From NCBI GenBank assembly GCA_963995505.1, contig OZ023192.1, positions 2,324,001 to 2,388,000 of the forward strand: 64,000 bases of DNA, read 5' to 3'. Below the pieces are notes generated by a model. That model did no database searches and had not been told where the DNA came from. It saw nothing but the letters and a program-made list of their open reading frames with translations. The stretch comes from Hypericum androsaemum (lineage: Eukaryota > Streptophyta > Magnoliopsida > Malpighiales > Hypericaceae). The stretch's first letter is position 1, and every line of letters begins with the position of its first letter. A program made the position numbers and the translations under genes. Below, piece by piece: positions 11,475 through 22,242 of this stretch.

Positions 11475-14018
11475 CTATCCTCCTCGCATATGCGCTCCAA
11501 GCTCGCCAAACTGATCATCAGCCTCAACTGTATCCTCTGACAGCCTAACTGCATCCAACTTTTGCTTCAAAATGTCAATGGCGTTGAGGACCAACTGAGC
11601 AGCTTTAACTGCGCCAGTAGTCTCAACAGTGAAGATAAAGCTGTCCTCCCTGGCACGAATGTCCACGAGCCCTTCCTTTCCCATAGCTTCTGCCTTCTTA
11701 ATCACTTCATCGTCGTAAGCGTAGGCTTCCGCATCAACTATAATAACCTGAAACAATTGTTCAGGAAGCTCACACATTTTCTCAAAGGGCAGATTGCACT
11801 TCAGATAAAAAACACACACCTCAAAGTAGTAAAAATTGCTGAAAATGCGCTTCAAAAGCAACTCCTACCTCAGAAAATCCTACCAAATCATAAATTTTTA
11901 GGGGTAAAGTCAAGATCAATCCTAAGTAGTCAATAGCGCGCTATAGTGGAAGTAGCATACCTCCCGCTACGCTATATTCCCGTTGAGTGCTATCGCCAGT
12001 CGCGGCCGCTATAGCGGACAAAAAGCGGCCATAGCGGGCGCTATATGCAATATCAGACATAAATTCCTTAATTGCCCCTGCTTTTTTTTTGTCTTTTACT
12101 TTTTGAGGGCAAATATGTCATTTTCTACCTATATAAGTGACCCCAAAGTTTCTTTGATTGCTTTTAGATTATAACTATTAAGTATGATGGTCTCTTTATC
12201 TTTGTTTATTTTTCTATTTTTTTTACCCTGATTTTTAGAATTTGCAATAGCGGCTATCCCGCTATCCGCTATCCCGCTATAGCATTTTAAGGGGGTTGCC
12301 GCGTATCCGAGATTGACTACCTAGGATCAATCACAATATCCAATTTATGAAATGTTCCATGGGCATGAAAGCACAAAAAAGCTTCCATCCATCATTCACA
12401 AGAAGCTTTCCGCATGATATGCTTCAGATTCAATAAAAACTTAATAAGAATCATATATCAACATATGAACTGATGCCAACTGACACATTGCTCTCCTTGG
12501 AAATCAGTGAGATAAATTATCGGTCATGAGCACTACCACACCGATGACTTTTAGTGTGCTTTACTCATCTACGCACATATATCATCAAAGTTCACTCAAA
12601 GGCACAAAATGAGGGGTGCAGCACTAGGATTGGCTGAAGATCCGAAGTCCGTGATCATCAACAAGGAGAAAGCATAACTTTTACATGTCAGCAATCACTT
12701 CCCTAACTTCACAAATTAATAATCAACCTGCAATGGTACAGTTGAATTTTGGAGTTCGTTTCTTCAAGACATAGTTAATGCAACTGAGTGGATCCATTGA
12801 AGCAAAGAGTTTGATGAATGACTAATCAGTCTAGCACAACATGTTGTTTCAAGTGGGTCCATTGAAGCAAAGATTGTTCGATGAATGAAAGAACTAACCA
12901 GTGAAGAATCTGCCTTTACTTCAAAGAACTCGTTTTTACTATATTGATGCATGAAGGAGAATCACATAGGCATCAATAGAGTAAAAACGAGTCCTTGGAA
13001 GTAATGGCAGATTGATCAATTTTGGGTAAAAACCAATGAAGTTTTGAGCTTCCCAAGCATGTATTTAATCCATAGACAAACGCCGGGACAGAGAATCAAA
13101 CATTATCAATCACAAAAGCTAACCTTATTAGTATTAGAGTCGATATCAAACACTCGAGTCGGACTGCTATCAACCCAGCTCTGCTTCTCGTCGAGTGACA
13201 AGGTCTCCATCAGATCTTCGTTGATATAAATCTCTGGTTCATACATGAAAGTAACAGTGGCAGCAGGGGACCATTTCGCATGATCCTTCCCGATCCCTTT
13301 TCTGGCAATAGCCCTGAGCTTCAGCTCTTGTCCACGCCTAAGCTTCACAATGATGATCCCCCTATACACCCACAACAACAACATCCGCCACAAAACCTCA
13401 GTCCTATCACAGTCCCTCTCCAGACACAAAGAATCAACCCATGCAACCTTAAAGAACCTCACCTCTGGTCAGAGGATTCCAAGGTGGACGAGTCTGAGAA
13501 GTCGATGGGGACAACGTCCAGGGAAGTGCTGTACAAGTCGCGGCTGGTAACATCAAGGGTCTGGTCGGACATGCACTTGGCCCGGAGCTGGAACTCAACA
13601 GAGCAGTAGTCGCACTGCCCATCCCCATCGCACTCGTCACAATCCCTTGAGAACCTCATCGACATGGCCTTGTCGCTCGTCAGCGGGATCAGCCCCAGCC
13701 GGTGAGCGATGAACTCGTCGTTCAGCACCGACGAGTTCACCTGCATTGCAAACGAGCTCAAATCAGCCACGACCCAGTTCAAAAGGAAGCGACTTTAACC
13801 CAAAACAAGGAAGAAAACGAGGGTTTATGGTTAGGGTTTTGGGTGGGTACCTCGATCTCGACGAGGTCGATGGCGATGGTGGGGACCTCGGCGATCATGA
13901 CGCGGCGGAGGGCGTTGGCGATGGAGGCGTCGGTGTCGCGGAGCTCGAACTTGCAGTAGTCATCCTTGAGCTCCCTTATCTTCACCTTTGGGAACCTCTG
14001 GTAAGAAACTCCCTCCAT
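11475..14018 (-). CDS. NRPB3: DNA-directed RNA polymerase II subunit 3 (RPB3/NRPB3-like), 4 exons
   Basis: Exons on the minus strand are 13851-14018, 13463-13740, 13124-13361 and 11475-11747, all with GT-AG introns. Joined they give 957 nt, 318 residues and a TAG stop at 11475-11477. The product is the alpha-like subunit that pairs with RPB11 to seed assembly of RNA polymerase II; in plants the same protein or a paralogue also serves Pol IV and Pol V. Seen in the sequence: the N-terminal dimerisation segment ([20 protein letters not shown]), the Cys cluster C90-x2-C93-x5-C99-x2-C102, the [17 protein letters not shown] core strand, and the conserved C-terminus [14 protein letters not shown]. 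Length matches the plant family (about 319). The ATG at 14016-14018 directly precedes the conserved [13 protein letters not shown]. Intron 3 (1376 bp) holds a transposon. A telo-box lies just upstream of the start. Confidence 0.95.
11914..12332. mobile_element. MITE-like element in intron 3 of NRPB3
   Basis: The terminal inverted repeats GATCAATCCTAAGTAGTCAAT (left) and ATTGACTACCTAGGATCAATC (right) match at 18 of 21 positions. Subterminal regions on both sides are packed with the palindrome-rich motifs CGCTATAGC, GCTATCCGC and AGCGGCC; clustered subterminal motifs of this kind are usual for hAT-type elements. The centre is T-rich. No coding capacity is visible. I could not define the target duplication with confidence. 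Confidence 0.75.
13820..13841 (-). promoter_or_regulatory. Telo-box pair in NRPB3 intron 1
   Basis: On the minus strand intron 1 contains AACCCTAA and AAACCCT close together (plus strand gggtttatggttagggtttt). Telo-boxes (AAACCCTA) near the first intron or 5'UTR are common in plant housekeeping and translation-machinery genes. The function here is inferred. Confidence 0.4.
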
Positions 14019-14021
14019 TTT

Positions 14022-14029
14022 TAGGGTTT
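14022..14029 (-). promoter_or_regulatory. Telo-box (AAACCCTA) in NRPB3 5' leader
   Basis: The minus strand reads AAACCCTA three bases before the ATG codon at 14018. It probably lies in the 5'UTR. It is an exact match to the plant telo-box; activity is inferred. Confidence 0.5.
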
Positions 14030-14751
14030 AGAGTGTTTCGGGTGCAGGAGAAAAGAAAAGAGGGGTTTTGTGTGGGAAATTGGGAATATGGCCAGAGGGA
14101 GGGGGAGTGGGGAGGGAGAGATTAAAAGGGGGGTAAATTATGTTTTAGTACTTGGATTTTAAACATTTTGCAATTTGAGGATGTAGGTTTTCGAAGATTC
14201 TCATGGGGTTCGTTGGATTTTATTTTAAAGGTTAAAAACACTTGGGATATGTTTGTAAAATTCATTTGTAAATTTTTATTCTATTATAATTGAAGTAAAT
14301 TTTATAAAAATAAATAAATGTTCCAAATGAATATCATGGAGAACCAAATAAAAGAGGTATTTTGCAAATGAATATATGGTATATTCTATAAAAATTTATC
14401 TCGATCGATTAACGTATAGTCTCATTCTCACGAAGGTTTAGGCTTAAATGATGGTATATATTGGAAATATAGCATTCCGATATTTGAAAATCTACTTCGA
14501 AAAGTCTTTGTCCAAAAGACATTTTGACGTCCATAAAATAAAATATAGGTTGTTTGATTCTAGGGGCATTCACTTCGTCGAGATCGAGCTAAAAATAAAT
14601 AAATTCATAATCCAAACATTAAAATCAACTCCAAATGTTCAGATTCAAAATGTTAGGATGCATAGAGCCACCCATAAAATAGAATTTAACGGTAGTTAAT
14701 TTTAAATATCATAATTTTAAAAAATATTCGGATAAATCAAAACTTTTTAAA
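14030..14751. other. Intergenic DNA upstream of NRPB3
   Basis: This contains the likely NRPB3 promoter (14030-14130, with a purine-rich leader on the plus strand) and then AT-rich DNA with no coding signal. Confidence 0.5.
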
Positions 14752-14938
14752 CAATTTTTGCATCTGCCATGAAATTTCAATTTTTGTTTTGGAGCGTATA
14801 AAGATGAAACGGAAATAATCCACTTTTCAAACGTAGCCAATCCTATCCTGAAACCTTTTCCTGTAATCTTCTCCAGAAATTGGATCATAATATACAACGT
14901 TCTCCCAATGTCTCGTTGACCGACCTTGAGAAATGCTA
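14752..14938 (+). repeat. Left half of an interrupted dispersed repeat
   Basis: About 185 bp closely match 27335-27515 (for example GGATCATAATATACAACGTT and TCTCGTTGACCGACCTTGAG). The match stops at AAATGCTA (14931-14938) and resumes at 17036, so this copy was split by an insertion. Confidence 0.85.
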
Positions 14939-15631
14939 AGCAATGTTTTTTGTTTATATCATGTAATATCATCCGAACTTATTTATGCACATTAATTTAG
15001 ATTTGAAATATATTTTTTGGTGGAGCGATTTTAATTATTTTGGACATTTGAAAAGTTCTCCTAACAAGTTTGAGAAATGCTCAGTGTTTTTAAATACGAC
15101 CCGGAGGTTGACCCAGAGTTTGGGCCGAATCTCGGGTCGACCGATCCGACCAGTTGAATTACCAGTCGGACCAGTTTTTAAAAATACCATTTTAAATAAT
15201 ATATATGTATAATTGTACATGTAATCACATACACACCTCAAAAATTATCAAATACATGATGAAACTACGGAGATTGATAAAGTTTTCTCGATTTTAATTT
15301 TTTTGGTCTCTTTTTTTTTAGGGAAAAGTCCACTTAAGTACCCTGTGGTATACCCGATTATCACTTGAGTACCCTGTGGTTTAAAATCGATAGAACCGGT
15401 CCAACTTATTCCAATTTTTATCACTTAAGTCTACCCAATCCGGTTCGCCCATTTTTTGTCAAAACGACGTCGTCTGAGCGCTTACGTGGAGTGCCACGTG
15501 GTAGTGACCGGATTATTTGATGTTGACGTGGCGGTGGTTAAATTACCAAATACTACCTAATATATTTATAACTTTTTTAAAAAATCCTTTGTTCTCCTCT
15601 CATCCAGAAAAGTCGGAAAAAATAATAAAAA

Positions 15632-15710
15632 GGGGGCATGCCGAGAGTCGAACCTAGTACCTCTCGCACTCACCCAAAGCGAGAATCATACCACTGAACC
15701 AAACGTGCAC
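15632..15710 (-). pseudogene. tRNA-Pro (UGG) pseudogene inside the Mutator-like element
   Basis: Read on the minus strand, the segment has the D-arm phrase GGTTCAGTGGTATGATTC, an anticodon arm CTCGC...GCGAG with a TTTGGGT loop (anticodon TGG), the T-arm GGTTCGACTCTCGG, and a 3' end GCATGCCCCC. This is the layout of plant tRNA-Pro. It is damaged: four extra bases (GAGT) enlarge the anticodon loop, and the 5' acceptor strand (GTGCACG) no longer pairs fully with the 3' strand. A partial second copy of the anticodon-arm region lies at about 15757-15790. Confidence 0.8.
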
Positions 15711-16476
15711 TTTGTTTTCTTATGATAAAACGTATAATAAATACATTAACAAAGTGAGAATTATACCTCTCCCACTCACCCAAAATCTCCAACAAAAACC
15801 AGAAAAGAGAAAAAAAAAACAGGAATAAAAAACCCAGAAACGATGTCCATCTCATCTCCTCTACGATCTTCCTCTTCAACCTTCTTCCCTCACCATCCTC
15901 CCTCGCCACGACTTCCCTTCTCATTCCCCCTACCTCGCCGCCGCACGGATCAAGAAGGGATATCCTAAACCCGCCGTCGGACGGGATCTCCAACCTCCGT
16001 TTCTCCAACCACAGTGACCACCTCCTCGTCTCCTCTTGGGACAAGGTAACTTCTCTCTCCCCTTCCTCCCTTATCTCTCCAACCCAGATACTGAACTTGG
16101 ACTCGACATCGTTAGTCCTCTTGCAATTAATTTCCTCCTCCTTCTTCCCAGGAGCGGCCGCCTCGGCCCACCCAGAAGACCGAGCCCCTCCTCGACGGCC
16201 CCAAACAGATCCTCGATGTCGCTGACGTCCTTCGCCTTCGACAAGCACCTCCTCCTCCAACGGCTCCTCCTCGTCCCCAAGCATGGGGAGGATGGGCAGT
16301 CGGCCTACGGCCTTGCTCCGAGCTTGCCTCGTCATCGTTGTCTTCGTTGTTGTACAGCGAGTGAGCGAGAGAGACGGAAGAGAAGCAGAGAGTGAGAGAG
16401 ACGGAAGAGAAGGAGAGAGCTTTCCTTGGTTTTTCTCTGGGTTTATGTTGAATTTTCTCTGGAGAGAGATGAGTGA

Positions 16477-16495
16477 GGGGGGGGGGGGGGGGGGG
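16477..16495 (+). repeat. Run of about 19 G
   Basis: An uninterrupted G tract near the right TIR of the Mutator-like element. It is homopolymeric and its length may be unreliable. Confidence 0.85.
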
Positions 16496-17035
16496 ACAAG
16501 GGGAAGAAGACGAGAGGAGGAGAAGGGAAGGGTTTTTTGAAAATTTATAAACAAATTAGGTACTAATATGTTAATTTATCCATTGCCACGTCAGCAATGA
16601 CTAATTCGGTCACTACCACGTGGCACTCCACGTAAGCGCTCAGACGACGTCGTTTTGACAAAAAAGGGCGAACCGGATTGGGTAGACTTAAGTGATAAAA
16701 ATTGGAATAAGTTGGACCGGTTCTATCGATTTTAAACCACAGGGTACTCAAGTGATAATCGGGTATACCACAGGGTACTTAAGTGGACTTTTCCCTTTTT
16801 TTTATCTGTGCAAAATTTTTGACCAAACCAAGTGACCAACTCTTGTTTTTTGGTTTTTTTCAAAAAAATCATGATTTTTGGTCCAACCTTACCAACCAGA
16901 AAATATGGACCCGAAATTTCAGACGAACTATCCGGTCCGACCAGATTTTGGGCGGTTCGTAAGGTTGACATTTTTGGGCCAATTACAGTACGCTCCTTGT
17001 ATCGAATCATCGGACCGCATATTTGATTACCATGC

Positions 17036-17165
17036 AAATGCTATGTCAATTCGCCTTCATTGCACAAGACCAATGACTCAGGTCGATGCAATAATTTACT
17101 GAACAATAATTCTCCGCAATATGTTACATAGCTATTTAGGAAGGAGTATTAAATACCAACTCGAA
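17036..17165 (+). repeat. Right half of the interrupted dispersed repeat
   Basis: This matches 27508-27635 (GACTCAGGTCRATGCAATAA; CAATATGTTACATAGCTATT). Together with 14752-14938 it reconstitutes one copy of the repeat at 27335-27640. Confidence 0.85.
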
Positions 17166-18279
17166 ATTTGATTAGTCAGCATATTAGTATCTAGATATCA
17201 AGTAATACAAAGAAGATATATAGGAAGGAGTAAGACAACTTATAGTCAAATTATATATTGCTCTTATTAAATTTTTTACTTTTCCTATTAAAGTACTTGA
17301 TACATAAGTTTACTAAAATACTCAGAAGTTCCTAAGATTTAATATTATGTACTAAAAAGCTCGATTGTAAGCAAGTTAATCTCTGAGTTTTGAGAAATCG
17401 AACTTGTTAGTTTTCGTGACCAATTTTTGTGTTAGGTACAATTAAATTGACACCTAAAATGACCATAATATCAATCCCTCCCTTCAATCCTTTGCACGGT
17501 AAAAAATAGCTCACATACATTAAAATAACCATTAAAAATCATTTCAATACACTGAGTATAACCAATAAAAAATTTTGATTATAGATTTTTTTAATCTAGT
17601 GATTGGGCATTACATTACATTACAATTTTTAATCTACACGTTAGGCGACTTATTACAGATTTTTAAATAATCACTTTTAAAAATCCTCAGTCTCGTACAA
17701 CTCCTCTCCATTAACCCATCTCATATCACATCCTAGCTCAAGTGCATCACCTGCATCCAACAAACAGATTAAGCCCGCCAAGTACACAATCATCATCCAT
17801 AGTTAATTAGCACCAAACCTGTGCTCTAAGTCAATTGGGCTCATTAAAATCATTTCAATACACTGAGTATCTTCTCTGACAAATAACAATCTTCTTTCGT
17901 TTGATGAATTTGAAAATAAAACTTACCACATCAAAGAAAATAAAAAGAAAGAAATATAGAATCCTTTACTACTAGAGTAAATTATTGATAGTCACAAAAC
18001 CAAATAATTTAAATTTATCTCAATGCATAGAAAAACGTTGCAAGAGATTAAATCAAGTGCGTCTGGTAATTTTTTTTATATTAGTGAAGTTTTATATTCC
18101 ACGAAAGAGTCAGCCAAGAGAGATTATACTAATGGTATTGAAAGTACCGTACCTTGAGTACTAAATAACGCAAATCGTATGAAATAATTTGCTATCTGAG
18201 TACATACTTCAAGGTTACACCAAAAATATCTATACCAAAAAGCCCCGAGGGTAAGTTAAAAATAATACCTAATTTACAT
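17166..18279. other. AT-rich intergenic DNA
   Basis: No coding signal and no identifiable element. A phrase 'atcatttcaatacactgagtat' is present twice (17538-17560 and 17847-17870), a minor local duplication. Confidence 0.5.
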
Positions 18280-19484
18280 CTAACCACCGGACAAAGCGCA
18301 CCTAATACAACAAGACGTACCCAAGTCACGGAGGATCAAAGGAGCAAAAGAGTTTTGGACTGTGAGCCACGCACTTAATCGCATGGAGGATATGAGAGGT
18401 ATCTTCCTCCCAAGAAAAGTCAAGAGCAATGGCGAGGCGCCGCGCCTCCACAGAGAGTTCCACTTGAAGCTCGTTATTTTGTCCCGCCATGTCATCAATA
18501 ACTGAGCCAAGAAAAAGCGACGCCGAAGGCCGCGCTGGGGACTTAGTTTTTAATTTTCGAATAAGAAACTTCATGAGTGTAGCAGCTTTTTCTGTGGGCT
18601 TCCTTTCACGACAGCTAGATTGTGTCAGGATTGGAAGACACGAAGGATGCTTGTTAACCTCTTGGAGGAGAACAGTGGCTGCGACACGACAGACAGAGCC
18701 CCGGCATCTGGGACAATTAGCAACTGCTCAATCCAGTCCTCCATCTAAAAAACATGCCCCTCAACGGAAGAAACTGGCACCAAACCAACGACATCAACCA
18801 CATCAGCAACTGGCATCCGAGCGACATCAGAATCACTTACCGCAGCAGGGAATTGAAGTTCAAGCACGCAAGCAACAGGGCATTGTACTTCGTCCAAACC
18901 ACGTAGATGAGCAGCAGGAGGCACCGAAAAAGGGGCAAAAACTGCAGCAGGAAGCTGTAAAACAGGGGCGACAAAAGACGAAAGCTCTCCTGCATCAACC
19001 TTACCAATTGCATCCGAGGGAGACCAACCACGTAGCCCGAATTCCCCACATCTACATCATCAAGAACCCAGTTTCTCCCAGGAATATCGGCCACACACAG
19101 AAGCCCTGTCTGAAAGACCACCCAGCGAGAGGGACCCAAGACGTCAACGAACATCTTCTCTTGTTCCACCCTCCGCGGCGCCCGGGGAGAAGAAGTAGTG
19201 GCTCGATCAGCCGGAGGAGGAGCAGCAGAACCCTTACCACTGCCGTTGAGCTTGAGGATTATTGGGTCGACATCAACGCTCAACAAAACCCTAATGAATC
19301 CGAACCTAGAGTTCCACTCGGACAGCTTAGATGGGATGTAAGCGTCGACAATCGAGCAATGGGGGCTGAAGAATTCCCGAAAAGAGCGGTAGTTCCAATC
19401 ACAGGGAAAGTTATCGACAAAGATTGTATAACTCTTAAAACTAATCGAAATCATAATTCTAAACTGAAACAATAAAACTATCAT
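18280..19484 (-). pseudogene. Degenerate RRM-containing ORF, retroelement-like
   Basis: A minus-strand frame (18837-19484, 215 codons) begins with an RRM-like N-terminus: YTIFVDNFP (RNP2-like, near residues 19-27) and SRFGFIRV (RNP1-like, near residues 60-67). Similar RRM heads occur in ORF1 of plant LINEs and in related plant-specific reading frames. The frame ends in a hydrophobic tail that looks shifted out of frame. A second minus-strand frame at 18326-18574 carries VELSVEARRLAIALDFSW, weakly reminiscent of the RNase H-like domain of such elements. No reverse transcriptase was found, so this is a deleted remnant at best. The plus-strand 328-codon frame over the same DNA is a shadow. The Copia element inserted about 40 bp upstream of its start. 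Confidence 0.45.
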
Positions 19485-19528
19485 TTTGAAGAGTTATACA
19501 ATATTGGTGAGAAACGAGAGGGGTGTGT

Positions 19529-20025
19529 TGTTGGGAAACACCAGGGCCCCAAACACCACACGAACAACACCGGAGCTAGAAATCGATGACAAAATACAAA
19601 GGAAACTCACGCACACAAGAATAAGACACAGAATTTGGTCACCCGGTTCGATCTTAACCGAACTACGTCCGGGGGCGTACCAAGCCAGGAGATTTCACTA
19701 TATCAAGCTCGATCTACACTTTAGAACTTCACTTGCTCAACAATGGTGTTTCTCTCTCTTCTTCTCTCTCTCTCTCTCTACACAAGGAAGAAGATACACG
19801 AATAGTGACTGAGAGGTGGGTATTTATAGTGCCCACAGCCTAGGACTATTTGGTGTCGGCAGGGGCAAAATCGTCCACCAGAAATCACATTTCTGGCCTC
19901 GGATGAATAGTGCCGAGTCAACATGTGAACAGTAACTCCGTATATTCAACACGTGAACAGTATCGAAGTCTCCATACCCAACATGAACAGTAACTCCGTA
20001 TAGTACGAAGCCTCCATACCCAACA
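19529..20025 (-). repeat. 3' LTR of the Copia element
   Basis: The 497-bp repeat runs from TGTTGGGAAAC to CCCAACA. It is 42 bp longer than its partner because the terminal phrase (tgaacagtaactccgtata ... ccatacccaaca) is imperfectly repeated at 19982-20025. Confidence 0.95.
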
Positions 20026-20036
20026 ATCTCCCACCT
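20026..20036 (-). other. Polypurine tract of the Copia element
   Basis: On the minus strand GGTGGGAGAT immediately precedes the 3' LTR, the expected position of the plus-strand primer. Confidence 0.8.
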
Positions 20037-20117
20037 GGAGACTGACCTCGCCACTTGTCACCATTCACTTGATGACCTCCTTCTCCTCTTCACTTCTTGG
20101 TACGCCGGGTCTCTTCT

Positions 20118-20471
20118 CTAGTTTACTAGACCCGCTGAAGCCATGTTGAGCTTCAGCTTCTCTAAGGTAACCACCTTGGTCAACATATAAGCAGGATTCA
20201 CTTTCCCGTCAATCTTTTCAAGTTGCAAGATCTTCCTCTCCAATAGACTTCGTATGTAGTGATACTTCAACTCAATGTGCTTTGTCCTTGAGTGGAATGC
20301 GGGATTCTTAGCCAAGTGTATCGCACTTTGGCTGTCACTGTGGAGCACACTATCACTTTGCTCCTTGCCCAATTCTCCCAAGAAGTTTTGCAACCATACC
20401 ATCTCTTTGCTTGCTTCTGTCACAGCCACATACTCACTTTCTGCGGTTGACAAAGCCACAATCTTTTGCAA
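20118..20471 (-). pseudogene. Copia RNase H region
   Basis: This minus-strand frame contains VALSTAESEYVA and the SQSAIHLAKNP and RTKHIELKYH motifs of Copia RNase H. It is in the same frame as the reverse transcriptase frame above it but separated from it by a TAG at 20481-20483, at the position where the family has a conserved Trp. The frame ends naturally at 20118. Confidence 0.9.
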
Positions 20472-20480
20472 CCTGGAAGC

Positions 20481-21464
20481 CTAAGATATCGCTGTCCCTC
20501 CCAGTGTGAACACATAACCACTTGTGCTCCTCTTGCCATCATGATCATTGGACCCCAAGTCTGCATCACAATAGCCTGTCAGCTTCACATCTTTGCTCTC
20601 AAAGCATAGGGTCTTCTTAGTAGTACCTCTCAAGTAACCAAGGATCCACTTCACTACGATCCAATGCTGCTCACCTGGATTGCTCATGAATCTGCTCACC
20701 ACTCCTACCGCATGTGCTATGTCTGGCCTTGTGCAAATCATAGCATACATCAAGCTTCCCACTGCCGATGCATAAGGAGTCTTCTCCATTTGAGCCTTCT
20801 CCGCCTTACTCTTAGGCGAATCTTTCTTGGACAACTTAAAGTGCCCACTTAAAGGAGTCAACTTGGGATTGGTCTTTTGCATGTTGAACCTCTTCAACAC
20901 CTTCTCAATGTACTCAGCCTGTGAGAGAAACAGTTTCCCTTCTACCTTGTTCCTCTCAATCCTCATCCCAAGGATTTGCTTAGCCTCCCCCAAGTCCTTC
21001 ATGGCAAACCTCTCAGACAATTGCTTCTTCACCTTGCTCACCTCCCGAGCACTGGCGCCTGCTATCAACATGTCATCAACATAAAGCAGAAGGATGATAT
21101 AGCTATTGTCAAATCTCTTGAAATAGCAGCAATGATCCGCCTCACAGCGCACGAACTCAATCTCATGCATGAACCCATCAAACTTCTTGTACCACTGCCT
21201 TGGAGCTTGCTTCAACCCATACAAGCTCTTCCTCAACCTGCACACAAGCTCACTTTTACCATCTGACAAGTATCCCTCTGGTTGTACCATGTAGATCTCT
21301 TCCTCTAGATCACCATGGAGAAATGCTGTCTTCACATCCATCTGCTCCAACATCAGATTCTCTGAAGCTACCATACTCAACACCATACGAATAGTGGTCA
21401 GCTTCACAACATGAGTGAAAACATCAGTAAAATCTATACCATATTTCTGCTGAAATCCCTTCAC
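20481..21464 (-). pseudogene. Copia reverse transcriptase region
   Basis: The frame contains MDVKTAFLHGDLEEEIYM, LYGLKQAPRQWY and the catalytic LLLYVDDMLIAG motif of Copia reverse transcriptase, then GSLMYAMICTRPDIAHAV. The reading frame extends further upstream, but a TAA near 21508-21510 interrupts it. The stop at 20481 cuts it from RNase H. Confidence 0.93.
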
Positions 21465-21603
21465 AACCAGTCTTGCCTTGTAACGCTCGGTGCCATCCGC
21501 TTCTTACTTAACTCTATATACCCACTTATTTTGCAGTGCCTTCTTGCCTTTAGGGAGTTGGACTAGTTCCCAAGTCATGTTACTCCTCAATGACTTCATC
21601 TTG

Positions 21604-22230
21604 TCATCCATTGCAAGCTTCCACTTGTCCACTCTTCTGAACCTCTGTAAAATCTTCTGGTTCTCCTCCATCAGTTAACAGGAGATAGAAATTAGCTGGC
21701 GAATACCTATCTCGAGACCCACGTTGTCTTGTGAACCTCCTTACCGGAACTAATGGTGGTGGAGAACTTGGTTCTGCTTCCTCCTCGGCCACCTGGCCAT
21801 CTTGTGCCCTTTTGCTCCCACCTGAGTTCGAGATGTCTAACTCGATCACCTCACTGCTAGAACCCACCTCGTCGGATACACTCCCCCTGTCCTTGTACAA
21901 AACCTTCTCATTGAATATGACATCTCGGCTTCTAATAACCTTGCGGTTCTTCTCATCCCAAAACCTGAAACCAAAATTATCTCCACCATATCCAATGAAT
22001 GTGCACTTTTTAGACTTAGCATCCAGTTTGTTCCTATCACCTGCATCAATATGAACATATGACACACAACCAAATATTCGAAGGTGAGAAAGATCAACCT
22101 CCTTCCCACTCCAAGCCTCCTCCGGTATCCCATTATCCAAAGGAGTTGATGGTCCTCTATTGATCAAGAAAGCCGCGGTGTTCACTGCATCCGCCCAAAA
22201 CATCTTTGGTAGGCCATACTTCAGTCTCAT
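21604..22230 (-). pseudogene. Copia integrase C-terminal and linker region
   Basis: The frame contains YGLPKMFWADAVNTAAFLIN, FGCVSYVHID and the KCTFIGYG segment. All are typical of the integrase C-terminal part and the linker to reverse transcriptase. It leaves frame near 21625-21640, where a frameshift separates it from the RT frame. Confidence 0.9.
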
Positions 22231-22242
22231 GGCCCTACTCTC

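Larger units (their letters stand above)
15321..16795. mobile_element. Long-TIR Mutator-like element with 9-bp duplication, family A
   Basis: Inverted repeats of about 200 bp, nearly identical, start GGGAAAAGTCCACTTAAGTA at 15321 and end with the reverse complement at 16795. The flanks carry TTTTTTTTA (15312-15320 and 16796-16804), a 9-bp duplication as expected for Mutator elements, although the sequence is low in complexity. No transposase is present. The interior (15540-16575) holds a tRNA-Pro-like sequence, a CT-rich leader-like stretch and GC-rich open frames on both strands without recognisable domains, resembling captured host DNA (Pack-MULE style). Each TIR contains a palindromic G-box, GCCACGTGGT. 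The first 30 bp of the TIR are shared with the element at 41636-42417. Confidence 0.88.
14939..17035. mobile_element. 2.1-kb insertion splitting the repeat, flanked by 8-bp duplication
   Basis: The 8-bp sequence AAATGCTA occurs at both junctions (14931-14938 and 17036-17043) and only once in the unsplit copy near 27510. That is the signature of an insertion with target duplication, and 8 bp is typical of hAT transposons. Clear terminal inverted repeats are not visible at these exact ends, so the class is unresolved. A younger Mutator-like element (15321-16795) is nested inside, leaving about 600 bp of the older insert. GACC/GGTC-rich phrases occur on both sides (15098-15175 and 16880-16985). 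Confidence 0.6.

Noticed and set aside
15670..16554. 294-codon minus-strand frame in the Mutator-like element
   Set aside because: It runs through the tRNA pseudogene, a CT-rich tract and a poly-G run; no domain is recognisable and the amino acid composition is low in complexity.
18489..19475. 328-codon plus-strand open frame
   Set aside because: It is antisense to the RRM-like frame, rich in Gln/His/Arg/Pro as expected of a complementary frame, and has no domain motif.
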